A stretch of DNA of 64,000 bases from Gemmatimonadetes bacterium SCN 70-22. Its GTDB lineage: Bacteria; Gemmatimonadota; Gemmatimonadetes; Gemmatimonadales; Gemmatimonadaceae. Below are positions 46,265 to 55,078 of this stretch, in pieces (position 1 is the first letter of the stretch; each line of letters starts with the position of its first letter). The notes below the pieces were generated by a model. It ran no database searches and was not told the origin of the DNA. It worked only from the letters and a program-made list of their open reading frames with translations. A program made the translations under genes and the position numbers. The stretch covers positions 1 to 64,000 of the forward strand of contig MEDZ01000027.1 in the NCBI GenBank assembly GCA_001724275.1, read 5' to 3'.

Positions 46265-47446
46265 ATGGTGGCCCGAGGTTCGTTGATGGTGGCGCTCGCA
46301 GCGGGCGCTGCCCTTCCCGTGATGGCGGGGGCGCAGGCGACGCGCACCCTGTCGAAGCCCGACGCCGAGTTCGCGGAGCCGTTCACGCAGGTGACCGGGG
46401 TGCGCGAACTGAAGGATGGGCGCGTGGTGGCCATCGACTCGCGCGACAAGATCGTGCAGGTCGTCGACTTCAAGACCGGGAGCGGCGTCAAGGTGGGGCG
46501 CGAGGGGTCGGGGCCCGGGGAGTATGCCTTCCCCATGCGCATCGTCCCCCTCCCCGGCGACTCGTCGGGGGTGTACGACATGCTCAACTCGCGCCTGCTG
46601 GTCGTGCTGCCTAACGGCAAGCCGGGGCCGTTCATCACCATCGAGCAGCCGGCCACCCAGGGGCCGGGGGGCGGAATGGTGCGCATCGCGACCTCGCCCC
46701 CGCGCTACGCCGATGCGCGAGGACGCCTGTACTGGACCGGACAGCCCTTCACGCCGCCGACCGATGGCGGCCCGCCCAAGTCGGCCGACTCGGTCCCCGT
46801 GATTCGCTACGACCGCGTCACGAAGAAGACCGACTCGCTGGCCTGGGTGCGCGTGGCCAAGGGGAACCTCCAGACCAGCGGCGGCGGTGGCAACGTGCAG
46901 ATGCGCTTCGGCGTCGCCAACCCCTTCACCCCGCGCGACGAGTGGGCCGTGACCCCCGACGGGCGCGTCGCCGTCCTCCGCTCGCCCGAGTACCGCGTCG
47001 AATGGTATGCACCAAGCGGCAAGAGCCACTCGGCCACCATCGCCTACGACAAGGTCAAGGTCACCGAGAAGCACAAGGAGCAGTGGCGCGAGTCGCGCAA
47101 GTCGCAGACGAGCGTGATGGTGACCGTGAACAACGGCCAGCGATCGGTGCGCACCGGCCCGCCGCCGGCCAACATTCCCGACCCCGGCAACTGGCCCGAG
47201 TTCATGCCCCCGTTCCTGGAGAACGCGGTCTTCGTCGCGCCGAACGGGCTGGTGTGGGTGAACCGCACCCGCGACGCCAGCGACGAATCGGCCGACTTCG
47301 ACGTCATCGACGCCAGCGGGAAGGTGGCGATGCGGGTCGTGCTGCCGCAGAAGGTGCGGCCGGCGGGGTTGGGGAACGGGGTGGTGTATGGGGTGCGGAC
47401 CGACGAGGACGATCTGCAATACTTGCAGCGGTACCGGTTGCCGTAG
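46265..47446 (+). CDS. Secreted six-bladed beta-propeller protein A
   Basis: 393 residues from the ATG at 46265 with GGAG about 8 nt upstream. Signal peptide LMVALAAGAALPVMAGAQA. The first blade has VVAIDSRDKIVQVVDFKTG and the signature GREGSGPGEYAFP, shared in form (GxGPGE-F/Y-x-x-P) with the propellers in the 49-60 kb region. Later blades include DEWAVTPDGRVAVLRSPEYRVEWY. No catalytic residues. The upstream 220 nt is non-coding. It contains a GCCTAACG octamer encoding Pro-Asn, so it looks resident rather than recently acquired. Confidence 0.8.
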   Translation: MVARGSLMVALAAGAALPVMAGAQATRTLSKPDAEFAEPFTQVTGVRELKDGRVVAIDSRDKIVQVVDFKTGSGVKVGREGSGPGEYAFPMRIVPLPGDSSGVYDMLNSRLLVVLPNGKPGPFITIEQPATQGPGGGMVRIATSPPRYADARGRLYWTGQPFTPPTDGGPPKSADSVPVIRYDRVTKKTDSLAWVRVAKGNLQTSGGGGNVQMRFGVANPFTPRDEWAVTPDGRVAVLRSPEYRVEWYAPSGKSHSATIAYDKVKVTEKHKEQWRESRKSQTSVMVTVNNGQRSVRTGPPPANIPDPGNWPEFMPPFLENAVFVAPNGLVWVNRTRDASDESADFDVIDASGKVAMRVVLPQKVRPAGLGNGVVYGVRTDEDDLQYLQRYRLP

Positions 47447-47473
47447 CGGATCAGACTCGGTGAGGCGGGAGAA

Positions 47474-47506
47474 GCGGGGGCGCCCCGAGAGATGGGGCGC
47501 CCCCGC
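47474..47506 (+). terminator. Strong GC hairpin after propeller A
   Basis: A 13-bp perfect stem (47474-47486 with 47494-47506) with a 7-nt loop follows the stop by 28 nt. T tract absent. Confidence 0.6.
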
Positions 47507-47566
47507 GAGCGTTGTACCCCGTTTCCCGGCCGCGAACAACTGTGAGCCGAGTCGTCAATTCCGAAG

Positions 47567-47604
47567 TTGACATACATATGTCACGGACGTATGCTGGTGA
47601 CATA
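47567..47604 (+). promoter_or_regulatory. vapBC promoter with overlapping palindromic operator
   Basis: TTGACA (47567-47572), a 17-nt spacer and TATGCT (47590-47595) form a near-consensus sigma-70 promoter. The palindrome TGACATA-CA-TATGTCA (47568-47583) overlaps the -35 box, and a third TGACATA half-site (47598-47604) reaches the antitoxin ATG. The expected start of transcription is at or beside the ATG, so the mRNA may be leaderless. This layout fits autorepression by a ribbon-helix-helix antitoxin. Confidence 0.8.
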
Positions 47605-47843
47605 TGCAACGCACGACGGTCCGACTTCCCGATGAACTCATGCGCGCCGCCAAGCGCCGCGCGCAGCAGACGGGGCGCACGCTCACCCAGCTGCTGGAGG
47701 ACTGCCTGCGTGCGGAACTGCGGCACCCCGTGCGGTCGTCTCGCGTCTCCGAACCCCTCCCCACGTACAGCGGCGAGGGACTCCGGCCCGGTGTGGACCT
47801 CAGCGACTCGAGCGCGTTGGAAGACGTGATGGGTGGTGGCTGA
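47604..47843 (+). CDS. Ribbon-helix-helix antitoxin (VapB-like)
   Basis: 79 residues. The N-terminal RHH domain is MQRTTVRLPDELMRAAKRRAQQTGRTLTQLL, followed by an acidic, flexible C-terminus (GVDLSDSSALEDVMGGG) of the type that wraps a PIN toxin. It lies 2 nt before the toxin gene, and the operator upstream fits autorepression. Confidence 0.85.
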   Translation: MQRTTVRLPDELMRAAKRRAQQTGRTLTQLLEDCLRAELRHPVRSSRVSEPLPTYSGEGLRPGVDLSDSSALEDVMGGG

Positions 47844-47845
47844 GA

Positions 47846-48271
47846 ATGGTCCTGCTCGATGTCAACGTGCTCGTCTCCGCCATGCGCGAGGACGCCCCTC
47901 GGCACGAGGTGCTCAAGGCTTACGTCGAGCAACTGCGCCGCGCCCCCGAACCGTTCGGCGTCAGTGAGCTGGTGCTGAGCGGCGTGCTTCGCGTGCTCAC
48001 CCATCCGCGCGTCTTCGTCCCCCCGACTCCCGCCCCCGTCGCCCGCGCGTGGGTCGATGCACTTCGCGCCACACCGAACATCGTGATCGTGGCCCCCGGC
48101 CCGCGCCACTGGGACATCTTTGTCGGGCTGCTCGAGAAATCTTCGGCCATCGGCAACCTGGTCGCCGACGCCTGGCACGCGGCCCTTGCCATCGAGCACG
48201 GATGCGAGTGGATCTCGGACGACGCCGACTTCGCACGCTTTCCGGGGCTTCGGTGGCGTCGCCCCGGGTGA
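47846..48271 (+). CDS. PIN-domain toxin (VapC-like)
   Basis: 141 residues. PIN acidic residues are visible in VLLDVNVLVSAM (Asp5), EPFGVSELVLSG (Glu), LVADAWHAALAIEHG (Asp) and ISDDADFARFPGL (Asp pair), the expected four-acid Mg2+ site of this RNase family. The module 'TA system VapC' of the 'SELVLSGVLRVLTHPRVF' type is common in soil bacteria. It converges with the rhomboid gene by 19 nt. Confidence 0.88.
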   Translation: MVLLDVNVLVSAMREDAPRHEVLKAYVEQLRRAPEPFGVSELVLSGVLRVLTHPRVFVPPTPAPVARAWVDALRATPNIVIVAPGPRHWDIFVGLLEKSSAIGNLVADAWHAALAIEHGCEWISDDADFARFPGLRWRRPG

Positions 48272-48290
48272 CCTGGCGCGCGTCGCTCTC

Positions 48291-49131
48291 CTACGCGTTC
48301 GCCCCCGACGGCCCTACCGAAACAAAGTTCCCCAGGAACGCGCGCTCGCGCTCGGTCAGCGCCGCGACCCCCTCCGCCGCCACCTTGTCCACGAGCCGCG
48401 TCACCGCCTCGCGGTTCACCGGGTGCACGGTCGACAGGTCGATGCTGCCCAGCCCCGGCACGGTGCGCACGTCGCGCGTCTCCGTGCTGCCGATGGGGGC
48501 CCGTGCCTCCGCGCGTGCGCAGCTTGAGGTAGGCGAACGCCCCCACATATCCCCCCAGGTGTGCGAAGTGCGCGACGCCATCGCGGCTCCCGCTGAAGCC
48601 GCCGAAGAGCGCCAGCACCGTCGTCCCGATCACCAGGACGCGCGCCGGGACGGGGAGCACCCCCCAGATGAAGATCCGCTCGTCGGGCCAGAACCAGGCG
48701 AAGGCGAGCATCACCCCGAACACCGCCGCCGAGGCGCCGAGGATCGGGGTGCCGGAGAAGAACATCGAGAGGAGGGCCCCCGTGACACCGCTGGCGAAGT
48801 ACAGGGTGACGAACGACCGCGTCCCCAGCAGCGCCTCCACGCGCGGTCCGAAGAAGTAGAGCGCCAGCATGTTGAAGAGCAGGTGCCCGAGCCCGCCGTG
48901 GAGGAACATGTAGGTCACGATGGTCCACGGGCGAAGCAGCACCAGGCGAGGCGCGAAGACCAGCGCCTCGGTGAGCCCGGGGACGGAAAGCTGCAGCAGG
49001 TAGGCGCCGATGGTGGCGACGAGGAGGAGGCGGACGGCGGGGGTCACGAGGGAGGCATGCTCGAGAGCTGGACTTGACGCCACGTCTGTGGCCGGAGCAC
49101 CGACCGACGAAGTGACCAAGATAGCATGCAT
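48291..49131 (-). pseudogene. Rhomboid-family intramembrane serine protease, frameshifted near the C-terminus
   Basis: The first frame (from the ATG at 49131) covers all six helices: PWTIVTYMFLHGGLGHLLFNMLAL, nucleophile motif GTPILGASAAVFGVML (GASA, where GASG is commoner), and catalytic His in VAHFAHLGGYVGAFAYLKL. Just after that, near 48515-48530 in a GCGCACGCGCGG run, the sense continues in another frame (RAPIGSTETRDVRTVPGLGSID ... ERERAFLGNFVSVG) down to 48291. One base gained or two lost would explain it. The protease core is complete, so even a truncated product could be active; a sequencing slip is also possible. Confidence 0.75.
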
Positions 49132-50450
49132 GCGAGGGTGGGGTCAGCGGACGACTTCCCGCAACGAGCGGCAGTGGCCATCGGCGAGCGCGGGCGGCAG
49201 GACGCGTCATCGCCGCGTGCCGGGGAGCCTCGGAATGGCCGTGTATTGCGTCACGGCGTCGTCGCCCCTTCGCCTGCCGCCGGCTCGTTAGGCTTCGCCT
49301 GGGCTGGCGCGCATCGCTTCGGCCGTGTGTGGCAGAAGTCCGTGCGCTCGCCCTGCTGCATGCCTAGTCCACGCTTCCCTTCTCCCCAGCACTTCGTGTC
49401 CTTGCCTGAAACCGGGCGACAAAGGGACTGCCATCGGCAGCCTCTCCTGCGAGAACGAAACCGCCCGGTGCCGCTGCCACGAAGTCAGCGCGACGAGGTG
49501 GCTCCAGGGAGTATCGGTACGCCCCTGTCGTTCCGTCGTAGACGTCCAGGATGCGCGCATCTCCCCCATCACCTGATCGAAACAGCACCGCGAAGTCGGT
49601 CCCGAACGCGGCAGCGCTCTTGGTCGTCAATCTCGCCCCGCGAGCGAGTCGTTGAGCGCCACCACGACGGGTCTCGACGCCCGCGAGTGGGACGTTGGCT
49701 ATCCACGATGCGATCTTCACCCCTGACGGGCCCCAGAGAGCCAGGTGCGGTCCGAAGCTCATCGTCTGCAGGCACGTCTCGCTCTCCCCATTGTGAAAGA
49801 GCATCGTCTGGCGAAGCAAGAGGGGGATACGCGCTGCATCTGCCCATGGCAGCGTCCAACTGCGTACGATGCGCCCCGCCCAATCGACTTCCACGAGCTC
49901 ACGGCCGGCCGACAACGACGTGATGAGTACAGTCGAATCACGAGCGCACACGCCAAGCGGAGACGAACCGAGCGGGAAGGCGACTTCGTGCGTCATCTCA
50001 CCGGACTCGGTGTATCGCCGAATGCGCCGGTTCCCGCCGTCGATCATCACGAACCCACCGGTGCGCAGAGGGGACAGCTGGACTACCGCGCCGATTTCAC
50101 CCGGCCCACGCCCCGGTCGCCCTGTTCGCCAGCGCTCACGTCCAGTCTCTGGATCGAGGCCGACGATTCGACGCCGCCCCGCATCCGCCACGACGACATG
50201 CTTCTGCGTCGCGATCAGCGCCACTATGGCGTAGAACGTCGTGTCGGCCTCCGTCCCCCCGACTTCCCACAGTTGCACCCATCGACTAGCGCGGAGCCGC
50301 CGCTGCCGGGCCGAATCGAGTGGGGATGTGCTCGCGACCTCGTTGGCCGGCGTCACTGCGGCCTGCCAAGCGGTCGCACCGGACTGCGCCATGGAGTTGA
50401 CCCGATTTGATGGACGCCGATCGACCCTTACCTTGGGGGGGAGGCAGTCC

Positions 50451-50780
50451 ATGAGCAAGCGCCGGAAGCCGGGCAGCGCCACGCCGCTTGAGCGGCGGAG
50501 CTCCACGGACGAGTTCAAGCAGGAAGCCGTCCGCCGGCTGCATGAGCGGCGCGCGGAGGGCGGGACCTTGGCCGACGTGGCGCGCGAGCTGGATCTCGGA
50601 GACAATCTGCTCCGGGGCTGGGCCCAGCGGTTCACCGCGTCGGACGAGACGCGGGCGGCGCGACTGATCGAGACGCCCGAGCAAGAGCTGCGGCGGCTGC
50701 GGCGGGAGGTCGCGACCCTGAAGCAGGAGCGGGAGTTCGCAAACAAAGTCGCGGTGTACTTCGCGAAGGAGTCGCGGTGA
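50451..50780 (+). CDS. IS3-family OrfA
   Basis: 109 residues. HTH transposase_8 type: RRSSTDEFKQEAVRRLHERRAEGG, TLADVARELDLGDNLLRGW, then a leucine-zipper-like coiled coil (QELRRLRREVATLKQEREF). OrfB begins at the GTGA overlapping its stop, the normal frameshifting arrangement. Intact here but without a full partner. Confidence 0.88.
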   Translation: MSKRRKPGSATPLERRSSTDEFKQEAVRRLHERRAEGGTLADVARELDLGDNLLRGWAQRFTASDETRAARLIETPEQELRRLRREVATLKQEREFANKVAVYFAKESR

Positions 50781-51133
50781 TTGACGCCCTGATCGCTCGC
50801 CACCTGGGCGAGTATTCGCTGCGACTCATGTGTCGGGTGCTCAAGGGCATGCGGGTGAGCACGAAGCGCGTCGCCCGGGTGATGCGCGAAGACGGACTTG
50901 CGGCGCGGCGGCCGCGCAGCGTCCGCACGACCGACTCGACACACGCGCATCCCACGGCCCCACACCTTCTGGAGCGGCGGTTCGACGTGAAGGGCGTCGG
51001 CGTGCATCAGGTCTGGGTCAGTGACATCACATACGTGCCGACCGACGAGGGCTGACTCTCTCTCGCCGTGGTGCTCGCTCTCGCCTCGCGGCGCGTGATC
51101 GGCTGGGCCATGCGGGACACCTTGGACGCCGCG
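50777..51133 (+). pseudogene. IS3-family OrfB, nonsense mutation and truncation
   Basis: Reads VIDALIARHLGEYSLRLMCRVLKG ... VHQVWVSDITYVPTDEG, containing the first catalytic Asp, then a TGA at 51053-51055 where TGG (Trp) is expected in EGWL. The same frame continues LSLAVVLALASRRVIGWAMRDTLDAA, then stops matching at about 51133. Only the first half of the rve domain is present; the second Asp and the Glu are missing. Dead copy. Confidence 0.85.
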
Positions 51134-51444
51134 GGCGCGCGCCGCCTGTTCGGCCGCCAGACACTCTGTGGCCGGCGCCGGCGCCTGCGCCTCGAGCTCC
51201 GATGCCCCGACTGGTCCCCACAGCGCGCTCCCGCCGAATGCCAGCGCCACGAGTAGTAGGGGACGTCTCATGATGCCGCTCCTCTCAGAAATAGTTGAAG
51301 AGCAAGCACCCGCCGAGCGTCACATTTGTGACGTAGCTGCGCGTGCTGTCGTTTTTCGGAACACCCACCGCTCGCCGGTGCGACGACCAGGAGTGATCGC
51401 CGCCTATTGATGACGCCCGACACGATATCACTTCCGGAAGACGG

Positions 51445-52578
51445 TCACGGCTCTCCCGACCACTCGCATGTGGCCAGATCGACTCTTGCGCGCTTTACGC
51501 GTGCGACCGGCCTCCCGTCACGGCTGACGTCTTGATATAGCATCAGCAGCGTGTCGCCACTCCACGCTGTCGCTGGCGGTGGGTCCTCAGGCACAGGTAG
51601 TGGCGCATCGACACACGCCCGCCTATTGCGCAAGTCGATCACGGAGAGGAACGCCGGTCCTCGGAACCGCGCGCCCGTGCGATCCGGGTCGACAGTCACG
51701 AGTCCGATAATCCCCTCACCGATCCACTGGAGCACCTGGGGTTGCGACACGTGATTCACTGCCTTAATGCCGAGTTCCTGATTGGCTCGCAAGAGCGGCA
51801 GGAGCTTGACCGGTGCGCCTTTTCGACGTGCAACGGGGATGTGCACGCTATCGACGAGGGAGCCATCCATCGTGAGGACGAATAGCCAGTTCGAGACCTC
51901 GTACGCCTGCGCGATCGTGTCGCCACGCGCCGCGAGCTGCGTGAGCCGGAACGCATCGGTCAGGAGCGGGTCGCCGTGTGCATCGCTCGGCAATCGACCA
52001 TGGGGCTGCAGGGCGGACCCGGAGTCGCTGAAGGAGACAAAGGAGCTGCCCCTGCCCGCGTCCAGCAATCCCATGACCACCGTGTCACCGACCGCGGCCA
52101 GCCCCGTCGTCGTCTTCGCATCGAATCGCCGCCCCCATAACCACGCGCCGCTTCGCAGGTCGAACGCTTCAATCCGAAACGCCGGTCCATTCTTCACCAG
52201 CAACAGACTGTCACCGAGCACCACCATCCAGCTGGGCGACGAGAATTCGCCTGGTCCCTTCCCTCGTCTCCCGAACGTGCGTAGGAGCCGGCCATCGCGG
52301 CTGTACTCGAGGACACGCCCGACTCCAGCATCCGCCACGAGGAGTTGCCCGCGCTTTTGCAGGACGATCGCGTTCACTTTGGAGGCGAAGACGCTGTCGG
52401 TTTCCTGAAGGTCCAGGCTGTCGATCACCGTGAGCGTCGCCCCGCGGAGAGTTGGACGCCGCGCCTCTCCGATGGCGTCCTCGCCAGGGGCACACGCCGT
52501 GAGCAGCGCCAGTGCACCGACCAGTACCCACTTCGACTTGCGCCTACGCTCAGCCGCGCTACAGGCTCTCATCGGCAT
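51445..52578 (-). CDS. Six-bladed beta-propeller lipoprotein C
   Basis: 377 residues from the ATG at 52578 (GAGG lies 12 nt before it). Lipoprotein signal with lipobox LLTAC (RRRKSKWVLVGALALLTAC). Propeller blades: QLLVADAGVGRVLEYSRDGRLLRTFGRRGKGPGEFSSP, with the full signature, then LLLVKNGPAFRIEAFD. It is divergent from propeller D and upstream of the interrupted propeller B on the same strand. The 173 nt between C and B contain no supportable gene. Confidence 0.8.
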   Translation of the reverse strand: MPMRACSAAERRRKSKWVLVGALALLTACAPGEDAIGEARRPTLRGATLTVIDSLDLQETDSVFASKVNAIVLQKRGQLLVADAGVGRVLEYSRDGRLLRTFGRRGKGPGEFSSPSWMVVLGDSLLLVKNGPAFRIEAFDLRSGAWLWGRRFDAKTTTGLAAVGDTVVMGLLDAGRGSSFVSFSDSGSALQPHGRLPSDAHGDPLLTDAFRLTQLAARGDTIAQAYEVSNWLFVLTMDGSLVDSVHIPVARRKGAPVKLLPLLRANQELGIKAVNHVSQPQVLQWIGEGIIGLVTVDPDRTGARFRGPAFLSVIDLRNRRACVDAPLPVPEDPPPATAWSGDTLLMLYQDVSRDGRPVARVKRARVDLATCEWSGEP

Positions 52579-52698
52579 ACCAGCCGCCTCGCACTCGTGG
52601 TGTGATGACCTGCTCGTCCATTGCGATCCCCTCTCACCGTCGCAGATTGCCATCGACTCGCCACTCGACATCATGAGGCCGACTCCGACGCCACGACC

Positions 52699-53784
52699 AT
52701 GACAGGTTCACCCCTGCGCCTCGGCCTCCTGCCGCTCCTTGGCGCGCTGGCCGCATGCGGCAATGACTACACGGCACCCTGTACCTCGCCGGCTGGTGAG
52801 ATCTCTGGCGGGCTGCTCACGCGCCTCGATTGCCGTGCGCATTTCGTCTCGGTAGCCGGTCCACGAAGCCAGCTCGCCGCCATCGCGTCCCTCCCAGCGG
52901 GATCGGCGGTGCTGGTCGTCCGCGATCCTGACTACCTCGTGCTATTGACTTCGGATACCACTCGTGCCATACCGCTGCTACTGCCCGACAGCGTCGACCA
53001 CGAGCGCCCGATCGGCGTCGCGGTGACGGACGACACACTCGCGTCCGTACTCTTCTATCCACTGGGCGATATTGCGGCGTACTCACTTCCGCGCCTCTCG
53101 CAGCTTTCCGTCTCCCGCTCGGTCCCACGAGCCTCGTCGCTGGCGCCGTGGCGTGGAGGTCATGTCGTGACTCATGCGGCGCGCGATAGCGGCATCGTAG
53201 TGTCCACTGCTGCCCTCGGCCCCGACAGCCCATCGCCAGCCCTGTTCGCCGAACGCTTCAGGACCGCACCGCGAGCTGCGAATCTCTTTGGTCGCGGACT
53301 TATCGCTGCGGGTGACTCGGGTCTCGCGGTGATCTCGGACGTTGCAGACGTCGCCGTCCTGCTCAGTCGGAATCTGCGCGTGCGCGACTCAGTGACCTTC
53401 GTTATACGTCTGCGGGACGGAGCGCCCAGGGACGTTGCAGCGACCATCGCGCGGTTGGACGCTGCTGGTCCCGCGCTTTCACGCATTGGCGCATCGTCAC
53501 CGGCCGTGCTCGCATTCGGCGAAGCGGGCTCGCTTCGCGTGGTCTTCGAAGACCTCGAGCTCGAGGCAGGAGCGTGGGGAAGCCAGGCATACATCTCGAG
53601 CGCGCGCCCCCGCGGCGGCACGGCCTGCGCGGACGTGCCAATCGAGGGCCCGTCCTTCCCGCGGCGTCGCTTCGCGTTTCGCGGCGACACCCTATTCATC
53701 GCCTGGTTGGATCCGCATCAGGAGACGCGCGTGGTGTTGGAGCGGCGCCTATTCGATGCCTCACGATGCGCCCCTTCGCCCTGA
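52699..53784 (+). CDS. Propeller-like lipoprotein D
   Basis: 361 residues from the ATG at 52699. Lipobox LAAC (RLGLLPLLGALAACGND). The body is a run of beta-strands rich in Asp and Ser with repeated segments such as GRGLIAAGDSGLAVISDVADVAV; the GPGEF signature is absent. It is a plausible divergent propeller, but the family is not certain. It is the only plus-strand member of the group and converges with the peptide operon. Confidence 0.6.
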   Translation: MTGSPLRLGLLPLLGALAACGNDYTAPCTSPAGEISGGLLTRLDCRAHFVSVAGPRSQLAAIASLPAGSAVLVVRDPDYLVLLTSDTTRAIPLLLPDSVDHERPIGVAVTDDTLASVLFYPLGDIAAYSLPRLSQLSVSRSVPRASSLAPWRGGHVVTHAARDSGIVVSTAALGPDSPSPALFAERFRTAPRAANLFGRGLIAAGDSGLAVISDVADVAVLLSRNLRVRDSVTFVIRLRDGAPRDVAATIARLDAAGPALSRIGASSPAVLAFGEAGSLRVVFEDLELEAGAWGSQAYISSARPRGGTACADVPIEGPSFPRRRFAFRGDTLFIAWLDPHQETRVVLERRLFDASRCAPSP

Positions 53785-53925
53785 GCCCCTCGCCAACGCC
53801 TCCGTCACTTTCGTCCCCTGGGTGCTGCGTGTGGACAGCGGCTGGTAGTCCGTTCGCGCTTCTGCCACAGGCGGCCGCGTCCCGCCGGCAACGCATGACC
53901 ACCCGTCCCCGATCCCCTGTGGCAC

Positions 53926-55077
53926 TTATCGCGGCACACCATCACTCGCGCCCTGCCTCTGCCAGAGTACCAAGCGTGCTCCCCCCTCTCGGTCACGCTC
54001 GACCGACAAGTATCTCGAGTCGGATTCGAAGATCGCGGGAAAGCCACGAGTCGGCAGCGAGTCCGTGCGATCCCCTGCGTGGCGATACCCCGTGATTGCA
54101 CCGGATGACCCGACAGAGAGTCGTGTCCAGACTTGGCCGGAAGGGGAGACCGCCACCGCGGCGACGAGTGGTCGTTCGGGCGCCATGCCGCGCTGCCGTA
54201 GCGCATCTCGCGCCGATAGCGTGCACTCGGCCATCGGGGTGCGCACACTGTAGCCGATCGGCAATTGAAGCGCAGCGGAATCCGACGCCTGCAGTCGCGC
54301 CAGCGGGAGTGAGTAGACCACACTATCACCACCCTCCGCATCCCATGACACCACGTGATAATCCGCCCCGGTGACGAAGGCCACCCTCGTCCCGCTCGCG
54401 TTCCATCGGATAGTCGGCCAGAATACCGGGGGCTCTGGAGGCAACTCCACGCGGCAGGGCATCATGATCGGGCGTGTCGTTGCGACCGGCGTGCGCGCGA
54501 GGAGCTGTGCCTCACGTCCACGCCGGATGTACAGGGCTTCCGCTCGGTGTCCAGGGGAGTGCTCGATGACCGAGTAGACCCACTCGCCGCTCGTCAGCTG
54601 GCGCAGTCCAGTCAGCAGGCTCGGGGGGACGCCGAGCAGGGTGTCGAGCGGAAGGTCTCCGAGCGCACGCCCCGTAGTGTCGAAGGTCACCAGCGCCCGT
54701 TTCTGGCCATCGACGACCCCAATGCCCTGACGGCTCCGGACCAGCATCTGCGGGAACTGTAGTTCCCCCGGCGCTCCCCCTCCGCGTGCGATCGTCCTGA
54801 CTTCCCGACCCGTCGTGTCGAGCACGACGATACGTTTGGCGCGATAGTCGAGGAACGCGAACGCTCCGTCGGCCCACCGCACGCCGGCGTATCCTTCCTC
54901 GATGCCTTCGAGCACGAACGACGCATTGTCGTCGGTCGCGAGAACTGCCACGGCCCGCCACGGTTCCGCTCCCCGTGGCTCCACGTGCGTCGTCTCGCGC
55001 TGGCAGCCCACCGTGGCCGCCACGCCAACGGCCAGTTGCCACCATGCTGACGCCTTCGCACGGCGAGATGCCTTCAT
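53926..55077 (-). CDS. Six-bladed beta-propeller lipoprotein E
   Basis: 383 residues, ATG at 55077, one nucleotide after the stop of the thioredoxin-like gene. Signal with lipobox ATVGC. Blades include FAFLDYRAKRIVVLDTTGREVRTIARGGGAPGELQFP, a variant of the family signature (APGELQFP), and IGVVDGQKRALVTFD. Several cysteines are present in the mature protein (MMPCRVEL, MAECTL). Third member of the tight operon with the cysteine-rich peptide. Confidence 0.8.
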   Translation of the reverse strand: MKASRRAKASAWWQLAVGVAATVGCQRETTHVEPRGAEPWRAVAVLATDDNASFVLEGIEEGYAGVRWADGAFAFLDYRAKRIVVLDTTGREVRTIARGGGAPGELQFPQMLVRSRQGIGVVDGQKRALVTFDTTGRALGDLPLDTLLGVPPSLLTGLRQLTSGEWVYSVIEHSPGHRAEALYIRRGREAQLLARTPVATTRPIMMPCRVELPPEPPVFWPTIRWNASGTRVAFVTGADYHVVSWDAEGGDSVVYSLPLARLQASDSAALQLPIGYSVRTPMAECTLSARDALRQRGMAPERPLVAAVAVSPSGQVWTRLSVGSSGAITGYRHAGDRTDSLPTRGFPAIFESDSRYLSVERDREGGARLVLWQRQGASDGVPR

Positions 55078-55078
55078 C

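Larger units (their letters stand above)
50390..51133 (+). mobile_element. IS3-family insertion sequence, 3'-truncated
   Basis: Left end around 50390 (TGGAGTTGACCCGATTT), orfA then a truncated orfB, and an abrupt change to host sequence at about 51133. About 500 bp of the usual element, including most of the integrase domain and the right inverted repeat, are missing, so it cannot move on its own. Confidence 0.8.
49364..51271 (-). pseudogene. Secreted six-bladed beta-propeller protein B, interrupted by an IS3 remnant
   Basis: The N-terminal signal peptide (RRPLLLVALAFGGSALWGPVGA) is encoded at 51271 to about 51134 and the propeller body from about 50390 to 49364; the IS lies between. Body motifs: VVVADAGRRRIVGLDPETG and GRPGRGPGEIGAV, the family signature. 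By chance the frame stays open on the minus strand through the IS, so the disrupted gene could encode a 635-residue product with about 250 foreign residues inside. Without the IS the protein would be about 390 residues, the usual propeller size, so little of the gene was lost. Confidence 0.8.

Noticed and set aside
49250-49363. Minus-strand frame of about 36 codons with FCHTRPKRC between propeller B and the rhomboid
   Set aside because: No signal peptide or ribosome-binding site; composition fits chance, and part of it is made by the octamer.
51040-51070. TGA in IS3 OrfB as selenocysteine or programmed recoding
   Set aside because: The element is truncated shortly after and a Trp is expected there, so a simple TGG to TGA nonsense change in a dead copy is the plainer reading.
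51300-51436. Short minus-strand frame of about 45 codons ending just before the propeller B start (ends LGGCLLFNYF)
   Set aside because: Tempting as a second peptide gene next to a propeller, but it has no good start, no Shine-Dalgarno and no signal peptide, so I do not call it.
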